Shown here in pieces: positions 8,599 through 16,790 of a stretch of 20,357 nucleotides of DNA; positions within the stretch are counted from its first letter, which is position 1; each line of letters opens with the position of its first letter. The stretch covers positions 1-20,357 of the forward strand of contig JANBTH010000335.1 in NCBI GenBank assembly GCA_027578815.1, written 5' to 3'. The notes under the pieces are model-generated. The model had not been told where the DNA came from and ran no database searches. It saw nothing but the letters and a program-made list of their open reading frames with translations. The position numbers and the translations under genes are program-made. This DNA is from Coemansia sp. RSA 1804. Taxonomy: Eukaryota > Kickxellomycota > Kickxellomycetes > Kickxellales > Kickxellaceae.

Positions 8599-9050
8599 CA
8601 GTGGCTCCAGAAAAGGAAATTATTATTTTAAACATTTAAGTTTGTAGAAATCTTAGTTGGGTTACTGACATGATAGAAACACATGAGTTACACCATTGAA
8701 AAGCCCTAATATTTTAGTATGAGATGTAATATTTAGATGGCCGTAGACATACCAATTATAAAGATTTTGATGTAAAGTAGTGGTTGGCATATTGATACAC
8801 TTATATTGGTCGTTTTTAAATAAATCATATTTAAGACAAGCAAAATGCACTTAGCCACATTATACACATTTTTCTCTATCTCCCTATTTTTAATTGATAA
8901 ACCCACAACCACAGTAATTTTATGTCTAATGCTACAACATTAGGGCTTTCCAATAGTGTTATTTACATGTTTCTATCTTGTCTGTAGCTTGAGAAACATG
9001 TCTGCAAACTCGACTGTTCAAAATATTGATACACTTTTTTGGAGGAGCTG
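8599..9050. mobile_element. Tc1/mariner-type MITE, a 452-bp imperfect palindrome
   Basis: The left end reads CAGTGGCTCCAGAAAAGG. The right end, read on the minus strand, is CAGCTCCTCCAAAAAAGTG. Both ends are flanked by TA (8597-8598 and 9051-9052), the target duplication of the Tc1/mariner superfamily. Left and right arms align without gaps, so that base p pairs with base 17649 minus p. The best block is 8695-8710 against 8939-8954, 15 of 16 identical. By eye, similarity near two thirds persists for about 170 bases per arm and fades towards the centre. Many differences are transitions. No transposase is encoded inside, so it would need a partner element. The short open frames within it follow from the repeat and are not genes. 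Confidence 0.72.
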
Positions 9051-9052
9051 TA

Positions 9053-9433
9053 GTTGGGATTTCAACAAAATAAAATTCAGATAACAAGAAGAAATAGCAA
9101 ATAAAAGTGCACATATTTTGGATGTAATAAGTCAAGATTAAGGTATGTTTTTTGAGATGGAAAATTGTTTACAAGCCTGCCAAAAACTGTTGCAGTAGCA
9201 TGGTGCTATTTGATTTACAGTATCTTCTTACATAAGAAAGCAATCTATGTAAGTCATATCTTTGATGGAGAACAATGTGTTCCACTATTGAGTAAAGAAT
9301 GACCTATTTCACATTGTAAATAAACTTCCTATTCATATGCCTAAACCTTCACCATATATCTCCATTAGTGTCTGTAATTCATGAGATGAGATTATCATTA
9401 TGTGTTGGGTAATGTTAGATGTGTGATTCTAAT
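9053..9433. other. AT-rich region, no gene seen
   Basis: Open stretches of 30-45 codons occur on both strands (for example minus-strand around 9180-9280), but all are interrupted by stops. None can be tied to a family. It could be old coding sequence, but chance explains it equally well at this AT content. Confidence 0.35.
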
Positions 9434-9583
9434 CTACTTGCCATCCAATGGTCTTGATGTCCCAGCACATTTACTGCTTTGGCTGGATGCAAAAGCAGCT
9501 CTAATTCGTTCAATTACATGACCAACCACTTGTGCTCCAGCAGGAGGAGCAGGATGAGCAGGAGGGGGTTGTTGATCAGCCAT
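9434..9583 (-). CDS. Possible small protein or first exon, 49 codons, proline-rich start
   Basis: The frame begins at ATG 9583 in a good context (GAGAATGGCT) and ends at a TAG at 9434-9436. It starts MADQQPPPAHPAPPAGAQVV and then has a helical part (HVIERIRAAF). GC content is higher than in the surrounding DNA, which suggests selection on coding sequence. It may be a complete micro-protein, the first exon of a longer gene, or a remnant. A possible donor GTAAAT lies inside it at about codon 37. I found no clear downstream exon and do not recognise the protein. Confidence 0.25.
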   Translation of the reverse strand: MADQQPPPAHPAPPAGAQVVGHVIERIRAAFASSQSSKCAGTSRPLDGK

Positions 9584-10277
9584 TCTCTATTAAAAAGTAT
9601 TAGTTTGATATTGTATGGATGGTTGGATAGTAGCAATATTGGTAGCAGAAGACAGAGGAAGATAAAAAAACAGAATAGCAGCTGGCTTTACCACTACATA
9701 TTAGTTTTTTTAAAAAAAACAACCTTACTTATTACATATTCAATATCATTTGTGTTTCTGCTCTTCTTTTCTTTTTCTTTTCCTCTGCATTGGGGGTGCG
9801 TGGTATTCTAATTACAACTTAATAGCAATGAGAAATACAATAATGATCAACTGGATATCCCCATTTTCATTAAATGAATACATCTGTGAATTAATAAGCT
9901 AATTAATAAAGTGCAGACTTTGCCTTTATCTCTATACACACATCTTTTTATTAATTTTATCCACCCCACCCATTCGTCATTGTGACTTTAATCATTTTTC
10001 CCACTTCATTTGTCCTCACTGGGCTTAATTATAATGCTGACAGCTTCAATATCCTGATATGATAGTCTAGAATCAAATCAAGTAACTGTGATCATGGGGA
10101 TGGGGGCATTTAGAAAATCCACGAAAATATCCCTTTCACTGTCCCCTGTGCATGCAAAGGCCTCTTTCATTATTCGTCTTTTGTTTTCTTTCCAGTGTTT
10201 TTTCTTTCCTTGTCCTCTTCATTGTATTTCCATCTATTGCTATTTTATTACCTTTTTCCCACATATACTTGGGCGCC
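9584..10277. other. Intergenic region and probable leader of the CorA gene
   Basis: The DNA is AT-rich to about 10080. From about 10170 to 10270 it is a long pyrimidine tract, as is common before fungal start codons. That tract is in frame with the CorA gene from an ATG at 10152. Its translation would be a run of F, L, S and V in a poor start context (T at -3), so I treat it as untranslated leader. Confidence 0.45.
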
Positions 10278-11699
10278 ATGAAGCCAACCGCTACTGCCAC
10301 AGCAGACGGCGTAGCGCAGCACAGCAACAACATCCTCCTGCATCAACCACACACAGCCAGCAGTGACTGGGATCCCGTCGCACTACGCGAGCTAGCCGAA
10401 ACAGGCAGGGTGGCAAGCGCGCTTCAGCAGCCAGCAGTAGTGCCACCAGACAACTTGCACACGCAGCAAAAGAACGAGGATAGAGTTAGCAGTAATAGCG
10501 GTTTGGTAGGCGATGGCCACTGTGGTTCCTCTGATCCCGAAGCACCCAGGAAGAGATTCATGGTATATCCACTTTTGCAACACAAAGCAGCATACGACAA
10601 CCAGCCACAGAAGCAGAACCAGTTCTACAGCTTGTCAACGGCAGAGGAGGCCGTGGACGCAGCTGCAAGGATAACAGGCACTGCGAACGGGTGCTTCTGG
10701 CTGGACATCACCGATCCCAGCGGCGAGGATATGGAGACGGTGGCCCGTGCGTTTGGGATCCATCCGCTGACGGTGGAGGATATCCTGGCGGAAGCCAGCG
10801 ACGATGCGGATAAGCTTGAGGCTGTGGACAACGACTACGCGATGCTGGTTTACCGGACAGCAGCAATGGCAGCGGGCGGCGGCGGCGGAATGTCGGGGTT
10901 CTCGGTGGTGCTGAAGCAGGCGCTTTTCGTGCTGTCGTTCCACGGATCCGACGATTCGGAGGTAGCGCACGTGAGCGCGGTGGTGGATCGTCTGGCTGCG
11001 GATGGCCGCCAGGGAGGCGGGAGCTCGGCAGGTGTCATGTATGTTGCGTATGCGCTGGTTGACGATATCACGGATTCGCTTGGTCTGGCTATGCGCGCGA
11101 TTGAGCTGGAGGTTGGTCAGGTTGACGAGCTGGTGATGGCGCTGTCGGTTTCCCGCGATAAGGGCGAGATGCTGCAGCGGATCGGGCTTCTGCGCCGCCG
11201 GATCCTCGGGATCTGGCGCCTGCTTCTTGGCAAGCCCGACGTTGTGCGCGCTCTGTCTCGCCTCTTCACACTGTGGACGGTGCCGCTGGGTTATGCTGAT
11301 GAGGAGGAGGGGGAAGCGGCTGTGGATAGCGATATCGAGCACTACTTGTCTGATATCTGCGACCACCTGGCGGCGCTCACCAATTCGTGCGCGCATTGCG
11401 AGATGGTTCTGTCTCGCACGCATGCCAACTACATGGCGCAGCTGACGCTGGATGTTGGGAACGCTTCGGTTGACGCTGGACTGTTTTCTAACCGCTGGCT
11501 GATGCTTGCCGGGATCCTGTTTCCGCTTCAGATCTGCGTGATGTTCTTTGGCCAGAACATTCTGGTTCCGTGGAAATCGGATGGCGACGAGGATGCTCCG
11601 AAGCATGTCAACCTCCATGCGTGGTTCGGCATCTTCAGCGTCATTGTTGGCGTGTTTGTGGCGGCTGTTGCGTGGGCGCGTCTCAAAAAGATCTTTTGA
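10278..11699 (+). CDS. CorA-family divalent metal transporter with a GQN signature
   Basis: A membrane channel-type transporter for Mg2+ or related cations, by family. From ATG 10278 (context GCCATGA) it has 473 residues. About 95 disordered N-terminal residues precede a cytosolic CorA domain, recognisable by WLDITDPSGED and FGIHPLTVEDIL, followed by a long helical stalk (ALVDDITDSL... to ...LSRTHANYM). Two transmembrane helices close the protein: about 405-423 (WLMLAGILFPLQICVMF) and 449-467 (WFGIFSVIVGVFVAAVAW). The selectivity signature after the first helix, normally YGMN, reads FGQN (424-427), so the methionine is glutamine. An upstream in-frame ATG at 10152 would add 42 hydrophobic residues, which I consider leader. 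The nearest families are fungal Alr/Mnr2-type CorA proteins. Substrate is not shown by the sequence. Confidence 0.88.
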   Translation: MKPTATATADGVAQHSNNILLHQPHTASSDWDPVALRELAETGRVASALQQPAVVPPDNLHTQQKNEDRVSSNSGLVGDGHCGSSDPEAPRKRFMVYPLLQHKAAYDNQPQKQNQFYSLSTAEEAVDAAARITGTANGCFWLDITDPSGEDMETVARAFGIHPLTVEDILAEASDDADKLEAVDNDYAMLVYRTAAMAAGGGGGMSGFSVVLKQALFVLSFHGSDDSEVAHVSAVVDRLAADGRQGGGSSAGVMYVAYALVDDITDSLGLAMRAIELEVGQVDELVMALSVSRDKGEMLQRIGLLRRRILGIWRLLLGKPDVVRALSRLFTLWTVPLGYADEEEGEAAVDSDIEHYLSDICDHLAALTNSCAHCEMVLSRTHANYMAQLTLDVGNASVDAGLFSNRWLMLAGILFPLQICVMFFGQNILVPWKSDGDEDAPKHVNLHAWFGIFSVIVGVFVAAVAWARLKKIF

Positions 11700-11893
11700 T
11701 ATTGGAAATAGCGAGCATACACTGAGAATCATTTGCACGTGTCATGGAAACCTTTTTTATTTTCCCTCTCTTGTCTCCGCTTCCTTATCATCATCCCCCC
11801 CTTTTTCTCTTTCTTTTGTTAATTTCGAACGTTTGTAGCAATATCTAGCATACATTCCTTACTCTTTACACTATAACTATTAACGCCGACGAA

Positions 11894-13840
11894 ATGAACG
11901 AGCTCCGAGCACCCGCGCGCATTCTGTCAACCAGCCCAGCGCCAGCCATAGTATCCGAAACCACACACGATCTGCTGGTACGCTGGTCTACTAATACTAC
12001 TACTACTGCTGCTGAAAGTGGTTCCAGGGAGACAGAGGACCGTGGTCGGGCGCTGATGCATTTGGGCCAGTACGTGACAACCCTGAGGATTCGGGGTGCG
12101 GGAATCGGGGAGCATGCGGAATTCACAAACGGAAGAGAAGCGCCAGGCAGACAGATCGAGTGTATTGAGGCAATGGTTGTGGCGGCAGAAAGGGCCGGCC
12201 AGTACCGGGAAACCGCAAACATGGCAGCCGTAGGCGCACTGCTGCTTGTTGGCGGAGTTGTTCTTGCGCTTGCTGGCGAACCAAGCAACAGCGTGCCGCC
12301 GGGGCTGGCTGACCGGGCGGCTGCGCTGTTTGTTGGGCTGGCGCGGAGCGTGTGCGACACAGACGGACAGTTCTCCGCGGATCCTCGTTCTGCTATGCTG
12401 GTGGCGGCGTGTGCGGAGGTTGTGCCAGCGCTTGGGTCGCTTCCCAGGCTCCGCACGCATATCGACCGGCTTGCACAACCCAGCAGAACCATCGGCAGCA
12501 ATGGCGGAGTGGTAGGTGTTGTGGCACACGAGCTGCTGGCCAACATTGCTGCGATCCGGATGTCTGGCTCCGTCTCAGAAACTGCTGAGAAGACAGCGGG
12601 CCTGCTGTGCACACTTCTTCGATCTTCTGCGGTCTCCTTTGGCAGCGCACAGAGCGTGGTGCAGGCGCTCCACGAGTGCGCGGTAGACGTGCTGCTGGAG
12701 CAGGAGAGAAACGGAGGAAAGGGGCGGAATCGGGGCAATCATAACAGTGGCAATGCGGATCAGCAGACTGCGGTGGCGCTTGTGCTTCTCCACTGTGTGG
12801 AAGCCGTGCTGCAGCGGTTCTTTGTTGAAGATGCAGCTACCCAGAGGCGTCTGCCAGCAGAGAGTCTGCGCAGCGTGTGGATGGATGCAATCGACACTGT
12901 TGGCTGCGTGCATTCTGCGACGCTTGTGCTGGAGGAGGAGCACGCCGGTGGCTGCGAGGTGTACCGGCGGGTGTGCACGCTTGCGGTGCAGTTTATCACC
13001 ACTAACGAAGAGGAAGTCGATTCTGTGGTGAGACAGTTGTTTGCGCGCAATCCGTGCCTCGCATTCGTCGCAACCGCAGACTCTGTACTGCTTTTGTCGG
13101 CCGCCAGATCGTGTCTGGTTCTGTTCTACCTTGATCTGCTGGAACACCTGGCGCCCCACCTGCGCGCACACACGCTGGCGCAGCTTGTGGTGCCGCTTGG
13201 TGCGCGGTACGCCGGTGCCGCGGCGCTGGTGTCCGTGGGACGCCGCTGGTTCGAGTCTGCGCACGCCCTGCTTCTGGCCGTCATGGAGCCGCCGGCTGCT
13301 CAACACGACCTGCGCTCCGCTGGCAGCGGATCGGTGGAGCTGAAGCTGGAGCTGGCGCCCTGGTACGCTGCACTCGTGCTTGATCTGTATCCGGATCGCG
13401 GGATCACCGCCAGCCTCCTGCGCATTGCCTACGCCACCGCCGTACGCGCAGCTGCCACCACCACCAGCAACAGCAGCCAGAGTGGGCAGCGCGTCTCGTG
13501 GCTGCTTGTGGACAGGCTTTTGGCCAGGCTGGACGAAGCTTCCGGTTCTGCTGCTCCCAGTGGTGGTGAAGGCAGCGCAGTGCGTGCTGCGCTGGATTCG
13601 GTGCGGCGGCGCGACCTGCTGCTGGTGCTGGCTGACCTGCTAGCCGCCGTGCCGCTCGAGCTGCTTCCTCCGCTGATGCACCAGCTGCGCACCCGTCTGC
13701 TTGCCGACTCCGACCAGGCCATCCGCAAGGCCATCGACGATGAGATCCAGACAGTTGTAATGGTCAAGGCCGACGTCACACGCAAGTTCGCTCTTTCCAC
13801 ATGGGCGTGGCAGCTGCATGCCGACTCCTCAAAGCTGTGA
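11894..13840 (+). CDS. Pex8-like peroxin with a C-terminal SKL
   Basis: Probably the intraperoxisomal peroxin Pex8, which bridges the docking and RING complexes in fungal matrix-protein import. The 648-aa protein is almost entirely alpha-helical repeat in character. It ends DSSKL, a textbook peroxisomal targeting signal type 1, which Pex8 proteins are known to carry. The segment from W490 (WYAALVLDLYPDRG, then LLRIAYATAVR, then RRRDLLLVLADLLAAVPLELL) resembles the C-terminal region of fungal Pex8 as I remember it. There is no signal peptide. A hydrophobic stretch near 110-128 (ALLLVGGVVLALAG) looks like a buried helix rather than a membrane anchor. It is intronless and lies 194 bases behind CorA on the same strand. 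An AATAAA follows the stop. Alternatives are another HEAT-like helical scaffold. The family call is moderate; the SKL end is certain. Confidence 0.6.
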   Translation: MNELRAPARILSTSPAPAIVSETTHDLLVRWSTNTTTTAAESGSRETEDRGRALMHLGQYVTTLRIRGAGIGEHAEFTNGREAPGRQIECIEAMVVAAERAGQYRETANMAAVGALLLVGGVVLALAGEPSNSVPPGLADRAAALFVGLARSVCDTDGQFSADPRSAMLVAACAEVVPALGSLPRLRTHIDRLAQPSRTIGSNGGVVGVVAHELLANIAAIRMSGSVSETAEKTAGLLCTLLRSSAVSFGSAQSVVQALHECAVDVLLEQERNGGKGRNRGNHNSGNADQQTAVALVLLHCVEAVLQRFFVEDAATQRRLPAESLRSVWMDAIDTVGCVHSATLVLEEEHAGGCEVYRRVCTLAVQFITTNEEEVDSVVRQLFARNPCLAFVATADSVLLLSAARSCLVLFYLDLLEHLAPHLRAHTLAQLVVPLGARYAGAAALVSVGRRWFESAHALLLAVMEPPAAQHDLRSAGSGSVELKLELAPWYAALVLDLYPDRGITASLLRIAYATAVRAAATTTSNSSQSGQRVSWLLVDRLLARLDEASGSAAPSGGEGSAVRAALDSVRRRDLLLVLADLLAAVPLELLPPLMHQLRTRLLADSDQAIRKAIDDEIQTVVMVKADVTRKFALSTWAWQLHADSSKL

Positions 13841-13844
13841 GCTC

Positions 13845-13850
13845 AATAAA
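13845..13850 (+). terminator. Poly(A) signal of the Pex8-like gene
   Basis: AATAAA lies 5 bases after the stop codon at 13840. Only about 90 bases separate this gene's stop from the stop of the convergent HAD gene, so the two transcripts probably overlap at their 3' ends. Confidence 0.5.
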
Positions 13851-13930
13851 AAAGTAAGAAAGCAACTGTAGTTTAGAATAGTTCACAAATGGAAGAAACT
13901 GAAAGCTGTGGCTGCTGTGTATAAAATTGC

Positions 13931-14605
13931 TCAGCTCTCGTCTAATGTCACCGCCAGCGATCCGTCCTCGGAGACCGCCACAGCGACCTTCGTCATGTCG
14001 CTGACGGAGTACTGCGCGCCGGCAGCCTTGAGCTCCGCGTCGGTCAACTGCGACCGGATGCCAACAACCAGCGCGCCAGCGTCTCTGCCAGCGGCAATGC
14101 CGGCCCTTGCATCCTCAAACACCACGCAGGCCCCAGGGTCCGCGCCAATCTCCCTGGCAGCACGCAAGTAACCCTCGGGGTCCGGCTTTCCCCTGGCGAC
14201 ATCGGCGGGCGTGACAAAGACGCTCGGAATCCGCATGCCAAGATGGTTCATCCGCGGATGCGCAAGGAACCGCATCCCCGACGTCACGATCGCCCATCGC
14301 GTTTCGGGAAGCCCGGCCACCAGCTCCATTGCCCCGGGAATCGCGCACAGACCGCCCATGTCCGACGCCGACTCCAGCTCCATCGCCTCCGCATACTCCT
14401 TCGTGTGCGTCGCCGCCGGGAAGTGCTTCTGCAGCACCTGGCGCGTTGGCACGCCGTGGCAGTACGCGAGTACGGGCGCCGGGTCGATTCCGTGCATATT
14501 TGCGTGTCGCGTGTATACTCGCTCCGTTGCTTCCAGCGAGGTTATCAGCGTGCCGTCCAGATCGAACAGGAGCCCCTGTGATGGTGGAAGTCTTGTAACC
14601 GCCAT
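13931..14605 (-). CDS. HAD-family sugar or glycerol phosphate phosphatase, DOG/GPP type
   Basis: A cytosolic Mg2+-dependent phosphatase. All four HAD motifs are in place in the 224-aa protein: FDLDGTL (14-20; nucleophile D15, acid D17), IVTSG (106-110), the lysine of GKPDPEGYL (K140) and VFEDARAGI (E164, D165). The cap lies between motif I and II, as in subfamily I. The wording around motifs III and IV (TPADVARGKPDPEGYL, FEDARAGIAAG) matches the group with yeast 2-deoxyglucose-6-phosphate phosphatases and glycerol-3-phosphate phosphatases. Substrate cannot be decided from sequence alone. The ATG at 14605 has A at -3 and gives a normal family length. The gene converges on the Pex8-like gene with about 90 bases between stops. 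No intron is needed. Confidence 0.9.
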   Translation of the reverse strand: MAVTRLPPSQGLLFDLDGTLITSLEATERVYTRHANMHGIDPAPVLAYCHGVPTRQVLQKHFPAATHTKEYAEAMELESASDMGGLCAIPGAMELVAGLPETRWAIVTSGMRFLAHPRMNHLGMRIPSVFVTPADVARGKPDPEGYLRAAREIGADPGACVVFEDARAGIAAGRDAGALVVGIRSQLTDAELKAAGAQYSVSDMTKVAVAVSEDGSLAVTLDES

Positions 14606-15414
14606 GTTGTTGCCTACCGGATACTGCGATAAGGAATCTCTAGCCAGCAGCTAATTGCACCGCTGTCTCCTCAATTAGAATATTTAAAAAAGGTTCCAAT
14701 TCACCAAAGGGATTCAAATAAGAGAGCAATAAAATAGTAGCAGAGCTAAGCAGAAGAGCGCGAAAATATAGCCAGCTGCCTCTCTCACTAACCCTTGTCT
14801 GGAAAAACATCCATTTGTATTGTCTAAAACCATGAGAAGCAAGCTGAAGAAGATCCCACGGAATTCGGCTATTTACGCCTGGCTGCATATGTCAGTTACT
14901 AAAAACGGAAGGCAAGGCTAAAACTTGGGGGTTTCCCCCAGATATGGCCGACTTTTAAAACTCTAGTTTTCCCTGTTCGATGGGTTCCATTTCACTACAA
15001 AATTTAGGCAATACGGCTTTATCTCCTCTTTCTCTTAATATCGTCCATTTTGCAATTCGGCGAATTGGTGCCATTATTTTAACTTTTTTTTGTGTTTCCA
15101 GATTTGCACGTGGATTTTTTTTTTCATATTTTCAGAGATTTTGGTTGTAGAAAGACAAGTTGTGACTTTATCATCATTTTCTTCGCTCCCCACTTGCTCT
15201 ACGAGCGAAATAAAACACTAGAAAGAGAAATATAATAAAATATGTATTCTCCTCCCTCTCTCCTTTTTTTCCCCCTTTTCTTTCATTTTTCTTTCATCCA
15301 TTTGTATGTACATTGCTATACCGCACCACTACAATTTTTCTTTCTACTCATTGCTCTTTTAGTTGTTTTTATTGTGTCATTTCATAAGAAAAAAAAGTAG
15401 AAATAAATAGAGAA
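14606..15414. other. Divergent promoter region between the HAD and first F-box-like gene
   Basis: This region should hold the promoters of both flanking genes. It has a G/C-run inverted repeat at 14926-14940, an AT-rich middle, and a strong pyrimidine tract at about 15245-15300 ahead of the F-box-like gene. An 82-codon minus-strand frame at 14640-14888 has one hydrophobic segment. It lacks family features and sits where the HAD promoter should be. Confidence 0.4.
14926..14940. promoter_or_regulatory. Inverted repeat TGGGGG-TTT-CCCCCA
   Basis: Six-base arms around a three-base spacer, in otherwise AT-rich DNA about 320 bases upstream of the HAD gene. The G4/C4 runs resemble the core of fungal stress-response elements (CCCCT/AGGGG type). 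That resemblance is loose, and a protein-binding site is inference. Confidence 0.3.
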
Positions 15415-16095
15415 ATGTTGCCGGAAAACGTACTGATAAAGATTGCAAAGAATGCTATCCGCCTTCCCAAAAAAGCCAACCCAAGTCTTGCGCACTGGAA
15501 AACGTGCCAGCTGCCGCTAATCCAAGTCAGCAGCGAATGGCGCAAAGCCCTGATTCCTGTTGTTGGAAACGAGGCCCATTTAGTCTTCAAAGAGCAAGAC
15601 AATTACATAACTGATGAGCATGCCAGATTGACAGCCGTCAGAACCCTGGCGGTTGAGGGAAACACCGCCATCCTGCCTCAGGACATAGCTGCCGTCAAGC
15701 CCTCGAGGTTGGTCGTCAATCTGGCGGCAAACAACGGCATGATAGCCCCATTGAAGGCGCTTGTTGGTAAAGTAAAGGACCACCGATACACATTCAGTGA
15801 AGTGAAGGAGCTGTATATTGAAATTGACACGAGGAATGCAAAGTTCAAGACAAAGACCATGTTTGCTAACACGAAGGTGGCTGAAAGCCTGGCGCGGAAA
15901 ATGGAGAAACTGCTTCCAAAGGTAAAGAAGCTAGTTGTCAGAACATACGGCAATGATAGGGACGCCTGGGCGTTTGTGAGGACGCTGGCTGAGGAAAAAA
16001 TGGAAATCATCGACTCCTTCCAGTTTGACATCAACAACTCGATTCCGTTCTCTGGCTGGTGGTTTTTGGCCAAAGCCCTATACAGCAAGCTTTAA
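15415..16095 (+). CDS. Short F-box-like protein, first of a tandem pair
   Basis: Likely a substrate adaptor of an SCF-type ubiquitin ligase or a relic of one. The 226-aa protein begins directly with a degenerate F-box: MLPENVLIKIAKNA, then a WKTCQLPLIQVSSEWRKALIPVV segment (about 28-50). This layout (LP..L..I...., W...LPL..V...WR....P) is what I know from large F-box-like families of early-diverging fungi. The rest (SRLVVNL, VKELYIEID, VKKLVVRTYG) resembles the alternating strands and helices that follow such F-boxes. No LRR consensus is obvious, and the protein is shorter than typical family members. It is paralogous to the gene at 17586-18275, with 30 of the first 50 residues identical by eye. 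The ATG has G at -3. An AATAAA overlaps the stop. Confidence 0.7.
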   Translation: MLPENVLIKIAKNAIRLPKKANPSLAHWKTCQLPLIQVSSEWRKALIPVVGNEAHLVFKEQDNYITDEHARLTAVRTLAVEGNTAILPQDIAAVKPSRLVVNLAANNGMIAPLKALVGKVKDHRYTFSEVKELYIEIDTRNAKFKTKTMFANTKVAESLARKMEKLLPKVKKLVVRTYGNDRDAWAFVRTLAEEKMEIIDSFQFDINNSIPFSGWWFLAKALYSKL

Positions 16096-16100
16096 ATAAA
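16095..16100 (+). terminator. Poly(A) signal overlapping the stop of the first F-box-like gene
   Basis: AATAAA begins at the last base of the TAA stop (TTTAAATAAATA), so the 3' untranslated region could be very short. Confidence 0.35.
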
Positions 16101-16565
16101 TATGCTCTCCTTTTCTTCTAGTGTCTAGTTAACAATTAGTTAATTGGTGTGATGGGCAATAAGATATAAAGATATATTTAGTGAGATGGCTGTTTACTTG
16201 CGCTGGCATTTATGTTTTTACAATACAGCCAGAGCTATTCACTCTGCAAAAAAATTGTAACCATAACAGAACTCTTTGTTCAGCATGTCTTGCTGGCATA
16301 TTCTCTGTGTAGTCATGCTTTTTCCTTTTTACTTTACGCCAGCTATTTTATATTACGATATTAAACACAATTATTTCCTAGATTATAAAGTGAGATTATT
16401 TTAGTAAGTTTATTGCAAGGTTTGAAAACTAAAAAATTTATGGCTAGGTAATCGTGGAACGTGTGGTTGGTTTTTGAATTTTTCACGCTTCTATCCTCAG
16501 TATCAAGTCAAAAGAATTTACGCTGGCATGCAAATTCAATACTCTTATTGCATCCAGACTAGAGT
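16096..16565. other. AT-rich intergenic region with three copies of GCTGGCAT
   Basis: The octamer GCTGGCAT occurs in the same orientation at 16202-16209, 16292-16299 and 16522-16529. TTTATT at 16409-16414 (AATAAA on minus) could end the 16566-16790 transcript. No gene or RNA is seen. Confidence 0.4.
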
Positions 16566-16790
16566 TTAAGGTAAACAACTAACTACTCTTAGTTCCTCTT
16601 CAGTAAATGGAAATAACATTCCATCAATCTCTGTATATTTATCCGCAGGTCCTACTTGAATACGTTTGGGTGTTTTTGAAGGTTTACTTTTCTTTGACTT
16701 TTTTTTCTTTTGCGTTTCCAATTTCTCATAACCTCTTGTACTATGCGTTGTATTTTTGCCTTTACTTAAAAGCTTGTGTAATAAACTCAT
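16566..16790 (-). CDS. Small lysine-rich orphan protein of 74 aa
   Basis: I do not recognise this protein. It starts MSLLHKLLSKGK, an amphipathic basic helix. It then has a very lysine-rich middle (KKKKSKKSKPSKTPKR, about 28-43) and a more ordered C-terminal part (DKYTEIDGMLFPFTEEELRVV). The first ATG is at 16790; the frame extends four codons further upstream only through a TTG. A TATA box lies 82-89 bases before the ATG. The last codons contain GTAGTT (after CTAAGA), so the true protein might continue through an intron. Short, basic-headed proteins of this form occur among viral matrix proteins, but also among nuclear and ribosome-associated proteins. There is no signal peptide. Confidence 0.42.
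   Translation of the reverse strand: MSLLHKLLSKGKNTTHSTRGYEKLETQKKKKSKKSKPSKTPKRIQVGPADKYTEIDGMLFPFTEEELRVVSCLP

Noticed and set aside
8662..8850. 62-codon minus-strand frame that reads like an exon
   Set aside because: It starts only at GTG and lies wholly inside the inverted-repeat element, which explains it.
8240..9430. Possible decayed transposase or other gene around the MITE
   Set aside because: Open stretches of 30-45 codons occur on both strands, but stops interrupt all of them, none matched a family motif, and such lengths are expected by chance at this AT content.
10152..10277. Upstream in-frame ATG that would give the CorA protein a hydrophobic leader
   Set aside because: Poor start context (T at -3), and the extension is translated from a pyrimidine tract typical of fungal leaders; CorA proteins do not need a signal peptide.
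14640..14888. 82-codon minus-strand frame with one hydrophobic segment, next to the HAD gene
   Set aside because: It occupies the expected HAD promoter, has no family features, and its codon use is unlike the neighbouring genes.
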